A stretch of 64,000 nt of DNA from Candidatus Nitrotoga sp. AM1P (GTDB taxonomy: Bacteria > Pseudomonadota > Gammaproteobacteria > Burkholderiales > Gallionellaceae). Both the position numbers and the translations under genes were made by a program. Shown here in pieces: positions 55,765 through 64,000 of this stretch (within the stretch, counting starts at the first letter, position 1; every line of letters begins with the position of its first letter). Where the stretch lies: the NCBI RefSeq assembly GCF_013168275.1, contig NZ_AP019547.1, positions 1,178,001 through 1,242,000 on the forward strand, written 5' to 3'. The notes under the pieces are model-generated. The model made no database searches and was not told the origin of the DNA. It worked only from the letters and a program-made list of their open reading frames with translations.

Positions 55765-56826
55765 TCACTCGCTCGCTGGACAATGGGCAAAATGTAGTTT
55801 GGTATTGCCGTACTCGCCAGCCAGGTCATCGCGTTCGGCATTGATCAGCCCGGCCTCATCCAGACATTTGCAGAACTGTTCGACGTGGCATAGCTGGTGG
55901 CTGTTGGTCAGCATTCCCTTGTCCAGATCGCGCATGCCACCCGGGGCGGTTTCGCAAGCTTCGAGGCAGAACCAGTGAGCGCAACACAGTTCACCTCCCG
56001 GTAACAGGCGAGAGGCGATAGCGGCCAGCGAATTGGCAGTGAATTTGCGCACCGAATAAAGGTTGTGAAAAAGAACCGCGTAATCGAATAACTCTGCGGT
56101 CGGTGGATCGAGCGGTGTGCCCGCTACGACGCGGCAGCGTCCAGCTAGTCCGCTTGTAGCGATAATTTCTTCGGTATGCGCCAAAGCGTCCGGCATGACG
56201 ACTACAGTAACGCGCACATTCGTAAATTGTTGGCAGAGCGCAGCGGCGAGCAAGCCGTTGTCTCCATCGAAGCAAAGCAGGTTACGCACGAGAGAGAGAT
56301 CACGGCTTGTTGCCAGGTAGGCAACAAGCCGGCGTGCCTCTCCTAAAAATGGATGTAACGTCAAGGGCAAGGCCTTCGCACGTGTCTTTGGTGTCCATCC
56401 TTCCGACATGAATCCCGTAAGGTCAGACCAGCCGCAGGATGAATCGTACAGATTATCGATCACTTTCGCCTGGCACCATGGACTCGTCGCGCACAAGACA
56501 TCGCTCATTTCTTGCGCCAAGGCATAAGCGCCGTTCTGCCTTACTATCAAGCCGGCGTCTTCAAGTGCCTGCAGGAAACCGCCGAGATGGTTGCCACGCA
56601 GCCTCAGCGAGGCAGCGATTGCTGATTTTTCTGCTGGTCCGTAGCGCTCCAGCCAGTCGAACAGGCCACTCTTATAGCCTGCGCGCAGCACCTGGAAGGC
56701 CTTGAATCCATCACCGATGCGGCGAATGGCAGCAACCGACGGTGGCGGTTCGAGGGTGTTGAGATCAACCTTGCCACTTGTCAGATTGATATCCATATCC
56801 ATCTTCCTATTCGCATTCATCTTCAT
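55765..56826 (-). CDS. Methyltransferase-like protein with winged-helix N-terminus
   Basis: The 353-residue protein looks like a small-molecule O-methyltransferase: an N-terminal dimerisation/winged-helix part (about 30-110; AGYKSGLFDWLERYG), then a Rossmann domain. The SAM loop is unusual: NLLCFDGDNGLLAAAL replaces the common DVGGGTG. Cysteines and histidines are frequent near the end (LCHVEQFCKCLDEAG). It could modify a metallophore or bind metal itself. ATG 56826 has a clear AGGAG site, and the DUF364 gene follows after 7 bases. Confidence 0.7.
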   Translation of the reverse strand: MKMNANRKMDMDINLTSGKVDLNTLEPPPSVAAIRRIGDGFKAFQVLRAGYKSGLFDWLERYGPAEKSAIAASLRLRGNHLGGFLQALEDAGLIVRQNGAYALAQEMSDVLCATSPWCQAKVIDNLYDSSCGWSDLTGFMSEGWTPKTRAKALPLTLHPFLGEARRLVAYLATSRDLSLVRNLLCFDGDNGLLAAALCQQFTNVRVTVVVMPDALAHTEEIIATSGLAGRCRVVAGTPLDPPTAELFDYAVLFHNLYSVRKFTANSLAAIASRLLPGGELCCAHWFCLEACETAPGGMRDLDKGMLTNSHQLCHVEQFCKCLDEAGLINAERDDLAGEYGNTKLHFAHCPASE

Positions 56827-56860
56827 GTTTTATCTCCTAACGTTAATGATGTGAATCAAA

Positions 56861-57886
56861 TCATTTTGCTATTTGCAGGGTGCGTGGTCCGCCCGAAAGA
56901 ATCTCAGTGGCCTGGGATTGCGTGATGGTGATTCCAAAAAGTTCGTGGTAAAAACGCCGCGTTTCAGCTACCAGATCGACGTCTGCAAACAGCTTCGAAT
57001 GAAACTGCTTGGCTGCCCACAAGACAGTGAGCGGTTGCTCAGCCGTACGGTTTCCCCATGTATGCGCGCCGCAGGGCGCCACCAGAATTCTCCCGGCACG
57101 TACTGCTTTAAGGCCAGAAAAGCGTGGCTCACGTCGAACCACCTCGGCCTCTTCGTACCCGGAAACAATCATGATGTCCGGATCCCAGGCAAGCAGTTGT
57201 TCCATGGTGAAGCTGCGTGATTCGACGCTACGATTATCGTTGGTGACACTTTCGCCGCCAGCAGAACGAATCCACCATTCAGCAACCAGATGGGGTTGAG
57301 TCAATGTAGCTGGGCTAAAAAAAAGAACACTCGGTCTTGCGGAAGCGCCATGACGTAACCTTTGGGAAACTTGGGTAAGGATGGCATCGAAATATTTGGC
57401 ATAGCGCTCGGCAGCTTCCGGTTTGTGATAGAGCTGACCGAGTAGACGCACCGCTGTTTTTATATCTTCCGGCTGACGCCAGTTGAGATAGAGTGCCGGC
57501 AGTCCTGTGCGGCGTAGTGCCTCGGTACTTACCCGATCCATGCTCAGTACCGCGTCGGGCGCCGCTCGCAGTATGGATTCAATGTTGGCCGTACGGTCAT
57601 GGTTTTGAAGTGAGTCCAGCAACGCGGTATGGGGAGCGAACACCGTCTGATACCCCCAGCGCGGTTTTTTTGCGAATTCCGGCAGGCCATTTACGATACT
57701 CCGGCCTTCGCCAATAGCAAAAACCAAGCTGTTCAATACTGGCACCGCACCGATAGTGGCAATGCGCTCGACACGCTCCGGAACTGTTATAGGATTGCCC
57801 GCCATGTCGTGCAGCACACGCATTGGCGCGGCCTGCACCAATGGCAGGTATAGAACAAAGATCAAGAACATGATTCGGTTGAGCAC
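56861..57886 (-). CDS. Periplasmic binding protein for a metal chelate (BtuF/FecB-like)
   Basis: The 341-residue protein starts with GTG 57886 behind AAGGAAAC, giving a signal peptide (MFLIFVLYLPLVQA). It has the two-lobed TroA/BtuF-type helical-backbone fold, with VPERVERIATIGAVPVLNSL near the start and AWDPDIMIVSGYEEAEV in the second lobe. It should hand a metal complex or cofactor to the FecCD permease encoded just upstream. A longer open frame to 58192 exists but runs back through the permease gene and is not its true start. Confidence 0.85.
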   Translation of the reverse strand: MLNRIMFLIFVLYLPLVQAAPMRVLHDMAGNPITVPERVERIATIGAVPVLNSLVFAIGEGRSIVNGLPEFAKKPRWGYQTVFAPHTALLDSLQNHDRTANIESILRAAPDAVLSMDRVSTEALRRTGLPALYLNWRQPEDIKTAVRLLGQLYHKPEAAERYAKYFDAILTQVSQRLRHGASARPSVLFFSPATLTQPHLVAEWWIRSAGGESVTNDNRSVESRSFTMEQLLAWDPDIMIVSGYEEAEVVRREPRFSGLKAVRAGRILVAPCGAHTWGNRTAEQPLTVLWAAKQFHSKLFADVDLVAETRRFYHELFGITITQSQATEILSGGPRTLQIAK

Positions 57887-57928
57887 GAGGTTTCCTTGTT
57901 TCAATGTAATGAGACGCAGGCCACCTGA

Positions 57929-57976
57929 AGGCCCCGACGCGAGGTGGATAACCAGATCTTTGACACTCAGAACCAT
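57929..57976 (-). pseudogene. N-terminal scrap of a lost ABC ATPase gene
   Basis: The permease ends TGG TTC TGA, and ATG 57976 overlaps it exactly as the intact ATPase start overlaps its permease at 54454. The scrap reads MVLSVKDLVIHLASG, close to the intact MVLTVENLVYRRA. Similarity to an ATPase then ends, and the binding-protein gene begins about 40 bases on. The ATPase was evidently deleted from this copy. Confidence 0.65.
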
Positions 57977-59016
57977 TGGCGCCTCGTTTTTACCAGTACA
58001 ACGACGAATACAGGCGCGCCAAGTATGGCAGTGACTATGCCAAGAGGCAGTTCTGCCGAAAATGCGCTTCGGCACAGATCGTCTACCAGCAGCAGATAAC
58101 CGGCACCGAGCAGAATTGAGGTGGGCAACAGAACGATATAAGCAGGGCCAACAATGAGGCGGGCGAGATGAGGCACGAGCAGCCCGATCCAACCAACGAC
58201 GCCAGAAATACTCACCGCCGCTGCCGTCATCAAGGTCGCCGCCGCAATCAGCGCGACACGCAAAGTGCTTACTGGCACGCCGAGGGTGCGCGCTTCGTCG
58301 TCACCAGCTTCCAGTACCTGTGTCGGCCAGCGCAGCAAAAACAGCACGGCCATGCCAACAAGCGCAAAAGGGGCTGCCCAAGCGAGATCACCCATACTGA
58401 CGCGACTCAATCCACCCAGCAACCAGAAAACAATGGCCGGCAAGATGTCGGTGGGATCAGCAGCAAATTTTAGTGCCGAAGTCAGTGCCTGGAACAGTGC
58501 CGAGACAACCAGCCCGGCTAGCACCAGCACCAGCGCTGAACCCTGTCCTAAGCGACTGGCGATAAACATCGCCGCGCCGACCGCGATAATGCCACCGGCG
58601 AAGGCTGAACCCTGCATCGCCAGTGCTCCGCCGTGTAGCAGCATGACAAGCGCGGCGCCAAAGCCGGCTCCGGCAGATACACCAAGGATGGCTGGCGAAG
58701 CGAGAGGGTTGCGGAACAGCGTCTGGTAAGCAACCCCCGCTGCTGCGAGGCTGGCGCCTACCAGCATTGCTGCCAATACGCGTGGCAAGCGCACCGCCAG
58801 TACCACATTATGGACAGCCGGCGGCTGCACGGACGGCTCACCCGACAGTGCCGACCAGAGCACGTCGAGCACTGCAGCAGACGAAAGCGAAAAATGGCCG
58901 AGCCCCATGGAGACAATAGCGGTAACCATGACCGCAAACGATAGCAACGCCAAGGTAGCGCTGTGAGCACGCCTGGGCGCCGCCGTCACGGCAATGGAGG
59001 GATTATTATCCATCAT
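57967..59016 (-). CDS. FecCD-family ABC permease, full length
   Basis: The ~349-residue permease has about ten membrane segments, LPRVLAAMLVGASLAAAGVAYQ near the start, NPLASPAILGVSAGAGFGAAL, and VSISGVVGWIGLLVPHLARL before the last segments. This is the normal FecCD/BtuC length and pattern, used for siderophore, B12, heme or molybdate-chelate import. ATG 59016 is favoured (MMDNN); a start at 59046 would add a polar stretch and nearly touch the receptor gene. Its own ATPase has been lost. Confidence 0.88.
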   Translation of the reverse strand: MMDNNPSIAVTAAPRRAHSATLALLSFAVMVTAIVSMGLGHFSLSSAAVLDVLWSALSGEPSVQPPAVHNVVLAVRLPRVLAAMLVGASLAAAGVAYQTLFRNPLASPAILGVSAGAGFGAALVMLLHGGALAMQGSAFAGGIIAVGAAMFIASRLGQGSALVLVLAGLVVSALFQALTSALKFAADPTDILPAIVFWLLGGLSRVSMGDLAWAAPFALVGMAVLFLLRWPTQVLEAGDDEARTLGVPVSTLRVALIAAATLMTAAAVSISGVVGWIGLLVPHLARLIVGPAYIVLLPTSILLGAGYLLLVDDLCRSAFSAELPLGIVTAILGAPVFVVVLVKTRRQWF

Positions 59017-59047
59017 TCTGGCACTCGTCCCGCTCACGCTTCGCACA

Positions 59048-61327
59048 CTAGAATTTTGCGCTTACCGTCATCGCCACCGTTCTTGGTGCACCAGCGTAAT
59101 AGGTGGGATTGGCGTTGAGGTCGAGATCGGTAGCGGATATTTGACCGATATAATTTTTATCGAACAGATTGAGCACCGACATGCTTACGTCAAGATTCTG
59201 CACGAGGGAAATATTACGCCAATGGTAAACCAGATGCAGGTCGGCGAGAAAATAGTCGTCGACCTTCTGTGTATTAAGTGTATCGCCATAGCGCTTACCG
59301 ACATAGCGCATAATTGGCGCGGCATTCCAGTTCCCATAACGCCAGTCAAGGCCGAGCTTGGCGAGTATTTGTGGCGCATTGGGTACCTGTTTGCCATCGG
59401 TAGGTGTAACTGCGCCAGCCTTAGACTGGATATCTCCGTCGAAAGAAAACCTGTTATACGAAAGGGCAAATATGCTGGTTAGACTACTCGTATGGCGGTA
59501 ACTGCCCTCCAGTTCGACGCCGATGGCGATGGCACGCGCCACGCTCTGGAAGTTGCTGACTTTAACCAATTGGTCGTAAATGCTCACTTCCTTATCATGT
59601 GATAGGGAATAATAGAAGTTGGGCGCCAGCGACAAGCGTTCACCTTGATAGCGAAGACCGATGTCGATATTGTCTGAAATTTCTGGCTTCAGGTTGTTAA
59701 ATACCTGTTGCAAGCTAATTCTTTGAGCAACGTAGGCGGCGCGGTTGGAATTATAGTTGGAAGCTGCCGGCCCCCAATCGGCACGCCCAATACGTCGGCT
59801 GTAAGCGGATGTCAGTGCGAGGTCTGATCGCAGTTCATGGCGTAGTGATAGATTGGGTAACCACTCGCGAGTGGTCTTGGCGGCTACTTGTTGCCAAGGA
59901 TCGAGAGACGGATTGTAGGTCCAAATCTGGTCGTAGGATACATCGGGTAGGCCAGCGGTGTTGTAATAAGAGAACGTGGGCTGCTTTTGTTGGGCCAAGC
60001 GGATACCGCCTGAAATGGTCGTTGCGCTGGAGCGATGGGTAACCTGCAAGAATGGATTATTAAACATGTGGGCACTTTGCTTCGAGAGTACTGCCCATTT
60101 TGAAAATACTAGCCCGCCATTTGCTTGCGGGGTGTAATCTTTCTGGTAAACAGGCGGCGGCGGCGATTCCATATTCATCCACCAATAGCCTGCGGAAACA
60201 TCCAGCATCGGCGAAATTTTCAGATCATACTGCGCGATGAAACCCTTCTGCTGATGCTCAACATCCCAACGGCGAACGAGCGCAGTAGTGGGATTCGGGT
60301 TAAACAGGAAATACCCTTTGTTGTCACCCCAATATGGGCGAACGCTGACAAGACCATTATCGCCGACCGGCATCGAAATTTTGGCGAGAACGGCGGTATC
60401 GTCAAAATCACTCCGGTTGTAATCGTACCAAAGCTGGAGGTTACCCGGCGTGAGCGTCTTGTTGAAGTCGAAGTTACGCCAATTCGACTTGACTTGAGCT
60501 TGGGTATAATTCATCGGCCGGTAGTCGTTGCCATCAATGTGGTTGTTTACAGCGAACAATTCAATTCGGGCACCATTGCTAAAGGTCTGGGCAACGCCAG
60601 CGGTAAAATTGACGCGGTTTCCGGGAGGCTCACCCGCTCCCTTCCACTTATCGGCTGTCATGTGAGACACGGAAGCGAAAAACGATGTGCCAGAATCGCC
60701 CAATCGTCCACTATCGAAGCGCGCGAAAGTTCTGTTGAAATTGTAGGATCCGAAGCCTTGGCGAACATAGGCACCTGCTTTTTCGTCGGGCCGGAGAAGA
60801 CTCATGTTCATCGCACCAGTCGTGTTGGATACTCCGAGGCCCGCATAAGCGGGCATGGCACTGCGGTATAATTCAAAGCCAGCTACATTTTCCAGATCGA
60901 AAAGTTCATTATTTCCAACAAGACCGGTAAATGGCACACCTTCAACAGTACGTGCCAAGTGGAAATCGCCCTTGCCACGCACATTGATATTACGCCCGCC
61001 TCTGAGATTAAGTCCGTAACCATCAGACGATTCCGTATTGACCGAAGCCATCAGGTCTGTTAAGCGATATGGGTTGGACTGCACTTGTCCACCCAGAATA
61101 GCGATACCTTCGCGTGAAACTTTACTGACCGTCCAAGGTTGCAAGCTGGGCTGTGACAGCGCTGAGACTTTAGGGGCAGTTACAAAAACCTCGCTTAAAA
61201 CAGGCGCATCTTTGTTGTCAGTGGTGGCGGCATCCAGTGTTACTTTATCGTCGGCAAAGGTTGGTGTGGCTGCAAACAAAACAGCGAGTGCGGCCAGTAA
61301 TGGTTTACATTTAAGTGATTCATGCAT
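59048..61327 (-). CDS. TonB-dependent outer-membrane receptor
   Basis: The 759-residue receptor has a signal peptide (LLAALAVLFAATPTFA) and a plug domain with LNLRGGRNINVRGKGDF. A 22-strand-type barrel ends in the aromatic-terminal strand RTVAMTVSAKF. It imports a chelate too large for porins, driven by TonB. It directly precedes the permease gene, so receptor, binding protein and permease form one import route. The ligand cannot be read from sequence. The 207 bases upstream contain no gene. Confidence 0.9.
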   Translation of the reverse strand: MHESLKCKPLLAALAVLFAATPTFADDKVTLDAATTDNKDAPVLSEVFVTAPKVSALSQPSLQPWTVSKVSREGIAILGGQVQSNPYRLTDLMASVNTESSDGYGLNLRGGRNINVRGKGDFHLARTVEGVPFTGLVGNNELFDLENVAGFELYRSAMPAYAGLGVSNTTGAMNMSLLRPDEKAGAYVRQGFGSYNFNRTFARFDSGRLGDSGTSFFASVSHMTADKWKGAGEPPGNRVNFTAGVAQTFSNGARIELFAVNNHIDGNDYRPMNYTQAQVKSNWRNFDFNKTLTPGNLQLWYDYNRSDFDDTAVLAKISMPVGDNGLVSVRPYWGDNKGYFLFNPNPTTALVRRWDVEHQQKGFIAQYDLKISPMLDVSAGYWWMNMESPPPPVYQKDYTPQANGGLVFSKWAVLSKQSAHMFNNPFLQVTHRSSATTISGGIRLAQQKQPTFSYYNTAGLPDVSYDQIWTYNPSLDPWQQVAAKTTREWLPNLSLRHELRSDLALTSAYSRRIGRADWGPAASNYNSNRAAYVAQRISLQQVFNNLKPEISDNIDIGLRYQGERLSLAPNFYYSLSHDKEVSIYDQLVKVSNFQSVARAIAIGVELEGSYRHTSSLTSIFALSYNRFSFDGDIQSKAGAVTPTDGKQVPNAPQILAKLGLDWRYGNWNAAPIMRYVGKRYGDTLNTQKVDDYFLADLHLVYHWRNISLVQNLDVSMSVLNLFDKNYIGQISATDLDLNANPTYYAGAPRTVAMTVSAKF

Positions 61328-61534
61328 TTAAAACTTTCCTATGCTTTAGATAAATAATGGCACCAAGCTTGATGGCAGATCGGGCGGCTCAACGATTAGC
61401 TGGAGATTGCTGACAGGGTGCACAAAGAAATTCTCAACAAGCGACAGAGCAAGCCTGGTCAATAAACTTATTACGCAGGGCCATCACCTATGTCGATGAC
61501 CCCGGTACCTCCACGCGCCTCTTCGTCGGAGCGA

Positions 61535-62068
61535 TTATTCGACAATCCTGCGTACCTCGATCTCTTTTAGCCACTTGACATGGCGCGGACCGGTGCGGAT
61601 ATCTTTGGTAGAAATCAGTGCGATACGCCCTTCTTCTTTCGCTAAGGGTTGCCCGTCTTTTTCGAAGAACACCATGACTCCTTCTCCGACCGGAGAATTG
61701 AATATTTCATTCAATGAAAATACGACCTTATAGTCATCACTGGCGATAGCGATGATGGCCATTTTTTTGACATCATTGTGATGGTGTGAAACGACTACTG
61801 CCTTTTCTAGAAGGTCACGGAGCAGAACGCCTTTCATTTTTACAGGCTTGCCTCCAAACTGACCGGCAACCTGAGTTTCGCTGATTTGATGAGCGGGAAA
61901 CTGCTTCAAATCGTCTACGTTCAGGGTGAGCTTGTGTTCGACGACGCCAAAAACAGAAATGCTCGTTGTTTCGAACTTGGATGGGTCGGTTACGATACCG
62001 GCAGCAAAGGTGCTTCCGGCCAAAAGGACAGCGGCGAGGCAGAAACTGCTACGAATGAAGTGCATCAT
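61535..62068 (-). CDS. Secreted molybdopterin-oxidoreductase-like small protein
   Basis: The 177-residue protein has a signal peptide (FCLAAVLLAGSTFA) and a fold resembling the molybdopterin-binding (sulfite-oxidase) domain at reduced length: LNVDDLKQFPAHQI, MKGVLLRDLLEKA and IRTGPRHVKWLKEIEVRR. No conserved Cys ligand for Mo remains, and the mature protein contains no cysteine, so it is not a normal molybdoenzyme. It sits between two TonB receptors. A role in periplasmic ligand handling is possible but untested. Confidence 0.7.
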   Translation of the reverse strand: MMHFIRSSFCLAAVLLAGSTFAAGIVTDPSKFETTSISVFGVVEHKLTLNVDDLKQFPAHQISETQVAGQFGGKPVKMKGVLLRDLLEKAVVVSHHHNDVKKMAIIAIASDDYKVVFSLNEIFNSPVGEGVMVFFEKDGQPLAKEEGRIALISTKDIRTGPRHVKWLKEIEVRRIVE

Positions 62069-62084
62069 GGATTTTTCCTTTTAA

Positions 62085-64000
62085 TTAAAATTGATAGCTG
62101 GCTTTGGCAAACCACATACGCCCAGGATTTGGAAACCCGTTTGCGAGCGAGTAATTCTTGTCTGACAGGTTGTTGACGCCCACTTCGGCAAAGAGGCTTT
62201 TGGTGGGACGGTAGACCCCTTTCAGATTCATGGTGGTGAATCCCGCGAGTTCCACCGTGTTTGATACCCATCTACTGCTGTTGTGTTCGACGAAGCCAAC
62301 GAGGTCGATATAGCCATTCAGATGGGCAATTGCATTGGCAGTCAGCTTCTGCCGCGGCACATCAATGACTTTATTCGTCGGATCACTGATATTTTTAAGA
62401 TCGGTATAAGTGTAGTTGCCACCTAATTCCATCCAGGAAAGAACTGAGCTGCGCAATCCAAGCTCAATTCCCGATGCGTGTACCCTGCCAATATTCTGCA
62501 TCTGACATTTGGCAGTAGATATGCAACTGGAAGCGACCGGTCCGACGAATTGCGATTGAATCTTGTCGCTGATATCGCTGTAATAAATGGCCGCCTCAGC
62601 TTTGGCACCTTGCCATGGTTGGCCTTGGTAACCAATCTCATAATTAATGGATTGTTCGGGTTGCAAACCCGGATTTTCAATAAAGGAGCCTAAGCGTTGG
62701 GAATAACGATCCTTGAGGGTAGGCAAACGCGTTTTTTGCGCTACCGTAGTGTAGAACCGAACCTTTTCCGACCAGTCGTAGAACAACCCGGCCTGCGCAT
62801 TATTGGCTGATTTGGCACTGGGTAATGAATACGGATTGCCCAGGTTGAAGACCGTATCAGGCCGAAGTTGATGGTGAGCAAGGCCAAGGGAAAGATTCAG
62901 CGCGGGATTAATCCGGATATTGTCTTCTGCCGCATAGGACACCAGTGTGTCCTTGAAAATGGTGGTAGTACTTGCAAAGGCATCCAATTCCGTATGTTCA
63001 TCGGTCTTGTAGTGTGTGACTAAGCGCACGGTATGTGCACGAAAGCGGACTGACTCCAGCTCAATCGAGCCGCCACTGGTACGGTCGTTGTATATACTGC
63101 GCCCGGTTGCGACACTTCCCGAGCCAGAAGTCTTCAATTTGGTGTAGGTGCCGTCGGTATAGCTGTCGACCTCATTATCAAATTTATCGTGATAAAGGCG
63201 AAATTTCAAAGCTTCGGAGCTTCCCAGTGTGGTTTTTGAAATGAAGTAGAGACTTTCCTTATTCCAGTAGGGCCACTTCCAGTAGCGAGCGGCAGCGGGG
63301 TCGGTAGACTCCGGCTGTCCCTTTTCACCATTCTGTTTGTAGTAACTGATCGTATATTCGTCACTGGCGTTTGGCGTCAGGCCGACCTTGAGGGAAAGTT
63401 TGTCATCCTTGCGGTAAGAGTTATTTCTTTTACCGCCGTTTTCGGTGGCTGTTGGCCTAAAATCGGACGACAGCGGAAAGTAATCGCTCTCCAAGTACGA
63501 TACGCCAGCCTGCAGATACCATTTTCCTTGGTTGGTACCCACATTGACCTGCCCCAACCGCTCATTGCCAGACCCGAAACCAACCGAGGCATCGCCCTCA
63601 AATATGGCTTTTGGCTTACGGGAGATCAAATTAATAGCACCCCCGATGGCATTGGGGCCATACGCGACCGAACTGAATCCTTTAGCAAGCTGGATGGCGG
63701 CAAGATCAGCGGTAGTAAAGCGATTAAAGTCCACATAGCCGTCATACGGGACGTAAACCGGAATGCCGTCAATGAAAAGTGGAACTTGGCGCGAATCGAA
63801 ACCTCGGACCGAGATCATTTTTTCATTGCGGGAGTTGTTCGACAATGTGACACCGGAAAGCAGATTCAGCGCGTCACCAACGTTGTCGCGGTTGAATTGC
63901 CGCATTGCTTTCTGCGTGACAACCGATGCAACCTGATCTTCACCGATTTCGCCGACATGCAAGGGGGTTGCAGAAACAGTGATGGTGCCCAGTTCAAATG
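62085..64000 (-). CDS. TonB-dependent receptor (5' end cut by window edge)
   Basis: The frame is open to the right edge. Visible are the end of the N-terminal region (GTITVSATPLHVGEIGED), the plug (NRDNVGDALNLLSGV, ISVRGFDSRQVPLFIDGIPV, YGPNAIGGAINLISRKPK) and a barrel ending in MWFAKASYQF. It is a second outer-membrane receptor, of the siderophore/vitamin B12 type, 16 bases upstream of the small periplasmic protein gene. It is probably the first or an early gene of the chelate operon. The signal peptide and TonB box lie beyond the window. Confidence 0.9.
   Translation of the reverse strand, partial: FELGTITVSATPLHVGEIGEDQVASVVTQKAMRQFNRDNVGDALNLLSGVTLSNNSRNEKMISVRGFDSRQVPLFIDGIPVYVPYDGYVDFNRFTTADLAAIQLAKGFSSVAYGPNAIGGAINLISRKPKAIFEGDASVGFGSGNERLGQVNVGTNQGKWYLQAGVSYLESDYFPLSSDFRPTATENGGKRNNSYRKDDKLSLKVGLTPNASDEYTISYYKQNGEKGQPESTDPAAARYWKWPYWNKESLYFISKTTLGSSEALKFRLYHDKFDNEVDSYTDGTYTKLKTSGSGSVATGRSIYNDRTSGGSIELESVRFRAHTVRLVTHYKTDEHTELDAFASTTTIFKDTLVSYAAEDNIRINPALNLSLGLAHHQLRPDTVFNLGNPYSLPSAKSANNAQAGLFYDWSEKVRFYTTVAQKTRLPTLKDRYSQRLGSFIENPGLQPEQSINYEIGYQGQPWQGAKAEAAIYYSDISDKIQSQFVGPVASSCISTAKCQMQNIGRVHASGIELGLRSSVLSWMELGGNYTYTDLKNISDPTNKVIDVPRQKLTANAIAHLNGYIDLVGFVEHNSSRWVSNTVELAGFTTMNLKGVYRPTKSLFAEVGVNNLSDKNYSLANGFPNPGRMWFAKASYQF

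Noticed and set aside
57887..58192. Extended N-terminus of the binding protein
   Set aside because: It overlaps the permease coding region and the ATPase scrap and lacks a signal peptide at its front; the GTG at 57886 has both ribosome site and signal.
1..64000. CRISPR arrays, rRNA genes and complete tRNA genes
   Set aside because: I looked for regularly spaced repeats and conserved RNA segments and found none apart from the tRNA-Arg fragment.

Overview
The window looks like chromosomal DNA of a betaproteobacterium, most likely in the Nitrosomonadales/Gallionellaceae neighbourhood. This is inferred from gene families and moderate GC; no rRNA gene is present to confirm it. It falls into four blocks.

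(1) About 1-27.26 kb is an accessory island. The minus strand from 13.2 kb to the left edge carries stacked anti-phage or anti-plasmid systems: a four-gene DUF2130 / SIR2 / HerA / KTSC operon, a Type III restriction-modification operon (mod-rhuM-res) and a type I Wadjet system (jetA-jetB-jetC, with jetC cut by the left edge). An IS5-family element with a premature stop, a second IS5 remnant, a YpfJ-type metallopeptidase and MFS and DMT transporters follow. A copper module comes next: a two-component system, a TolC-type lipoprotein, a multicopper oxidase, a MerR regulator and a copper P-type ATPase. The block ends exactly at a 45-bp copy of the 3' half of tRNA-Arg(ACG) (27213-27257), the expected footprint of integrase-mediated insertion. 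The intact tRNA and an integrase should lie to the left, outside the window.

(2) About 27.3-42 kb is more core-like but contains decaying genes: DUF488, a broken uracil-DNA glycosylase, the Kup potassium transporter, a truncated porin and a CYTH-CHAD protein. A sensory operon follows with PAS/GAF/GGDEF/EAL/REC, HDOD, histidine kinase and REC-HD-GYP genes. Two of its genes are interrupted, one by a single-base frameshift inside GGDEF and one by two in-frame amber codons between receiver and HD-GYP.

(3) About 42.5-52.5 kb is a molybdenum locus. It holds a DUF2325 protein, ModE, the molybdenum storage protein subunits MosB and MosA (visibly GC-richer than their surroundings), two stand-alone tandem-Mop proteins, a stand-alone ModE-type helix-turn-helix protein, an alginate-export-type porin and ModABC. 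I find four candidate ModE operators with the same 8-8-8 layout, upstream of DUF2325/modE, mosBA, the stand-alone HTH gene and the porin-modABC operon. They tie the locus into one predicted regulon.

(4) About 52.5-64 kb (minus strand) is a long operon for uptake of an unknown metal chelate. It has two TonB-dependent receptors around a small periplasmic protein, then FecCD permease, binding protein, a methyltransferase-like protein, a DUF364 protein, a half-length FecCD permease, an ABC ATPase and a luciferase-like oxidoreductase. Junction signatures show that two ABC transporter copies have lost complementary pieces. Its position beside the Mo locus makes a molybdenum/tungsten or iron chelate system a reasonable but unproven guess, and it is my best candidate for an undescribed system.
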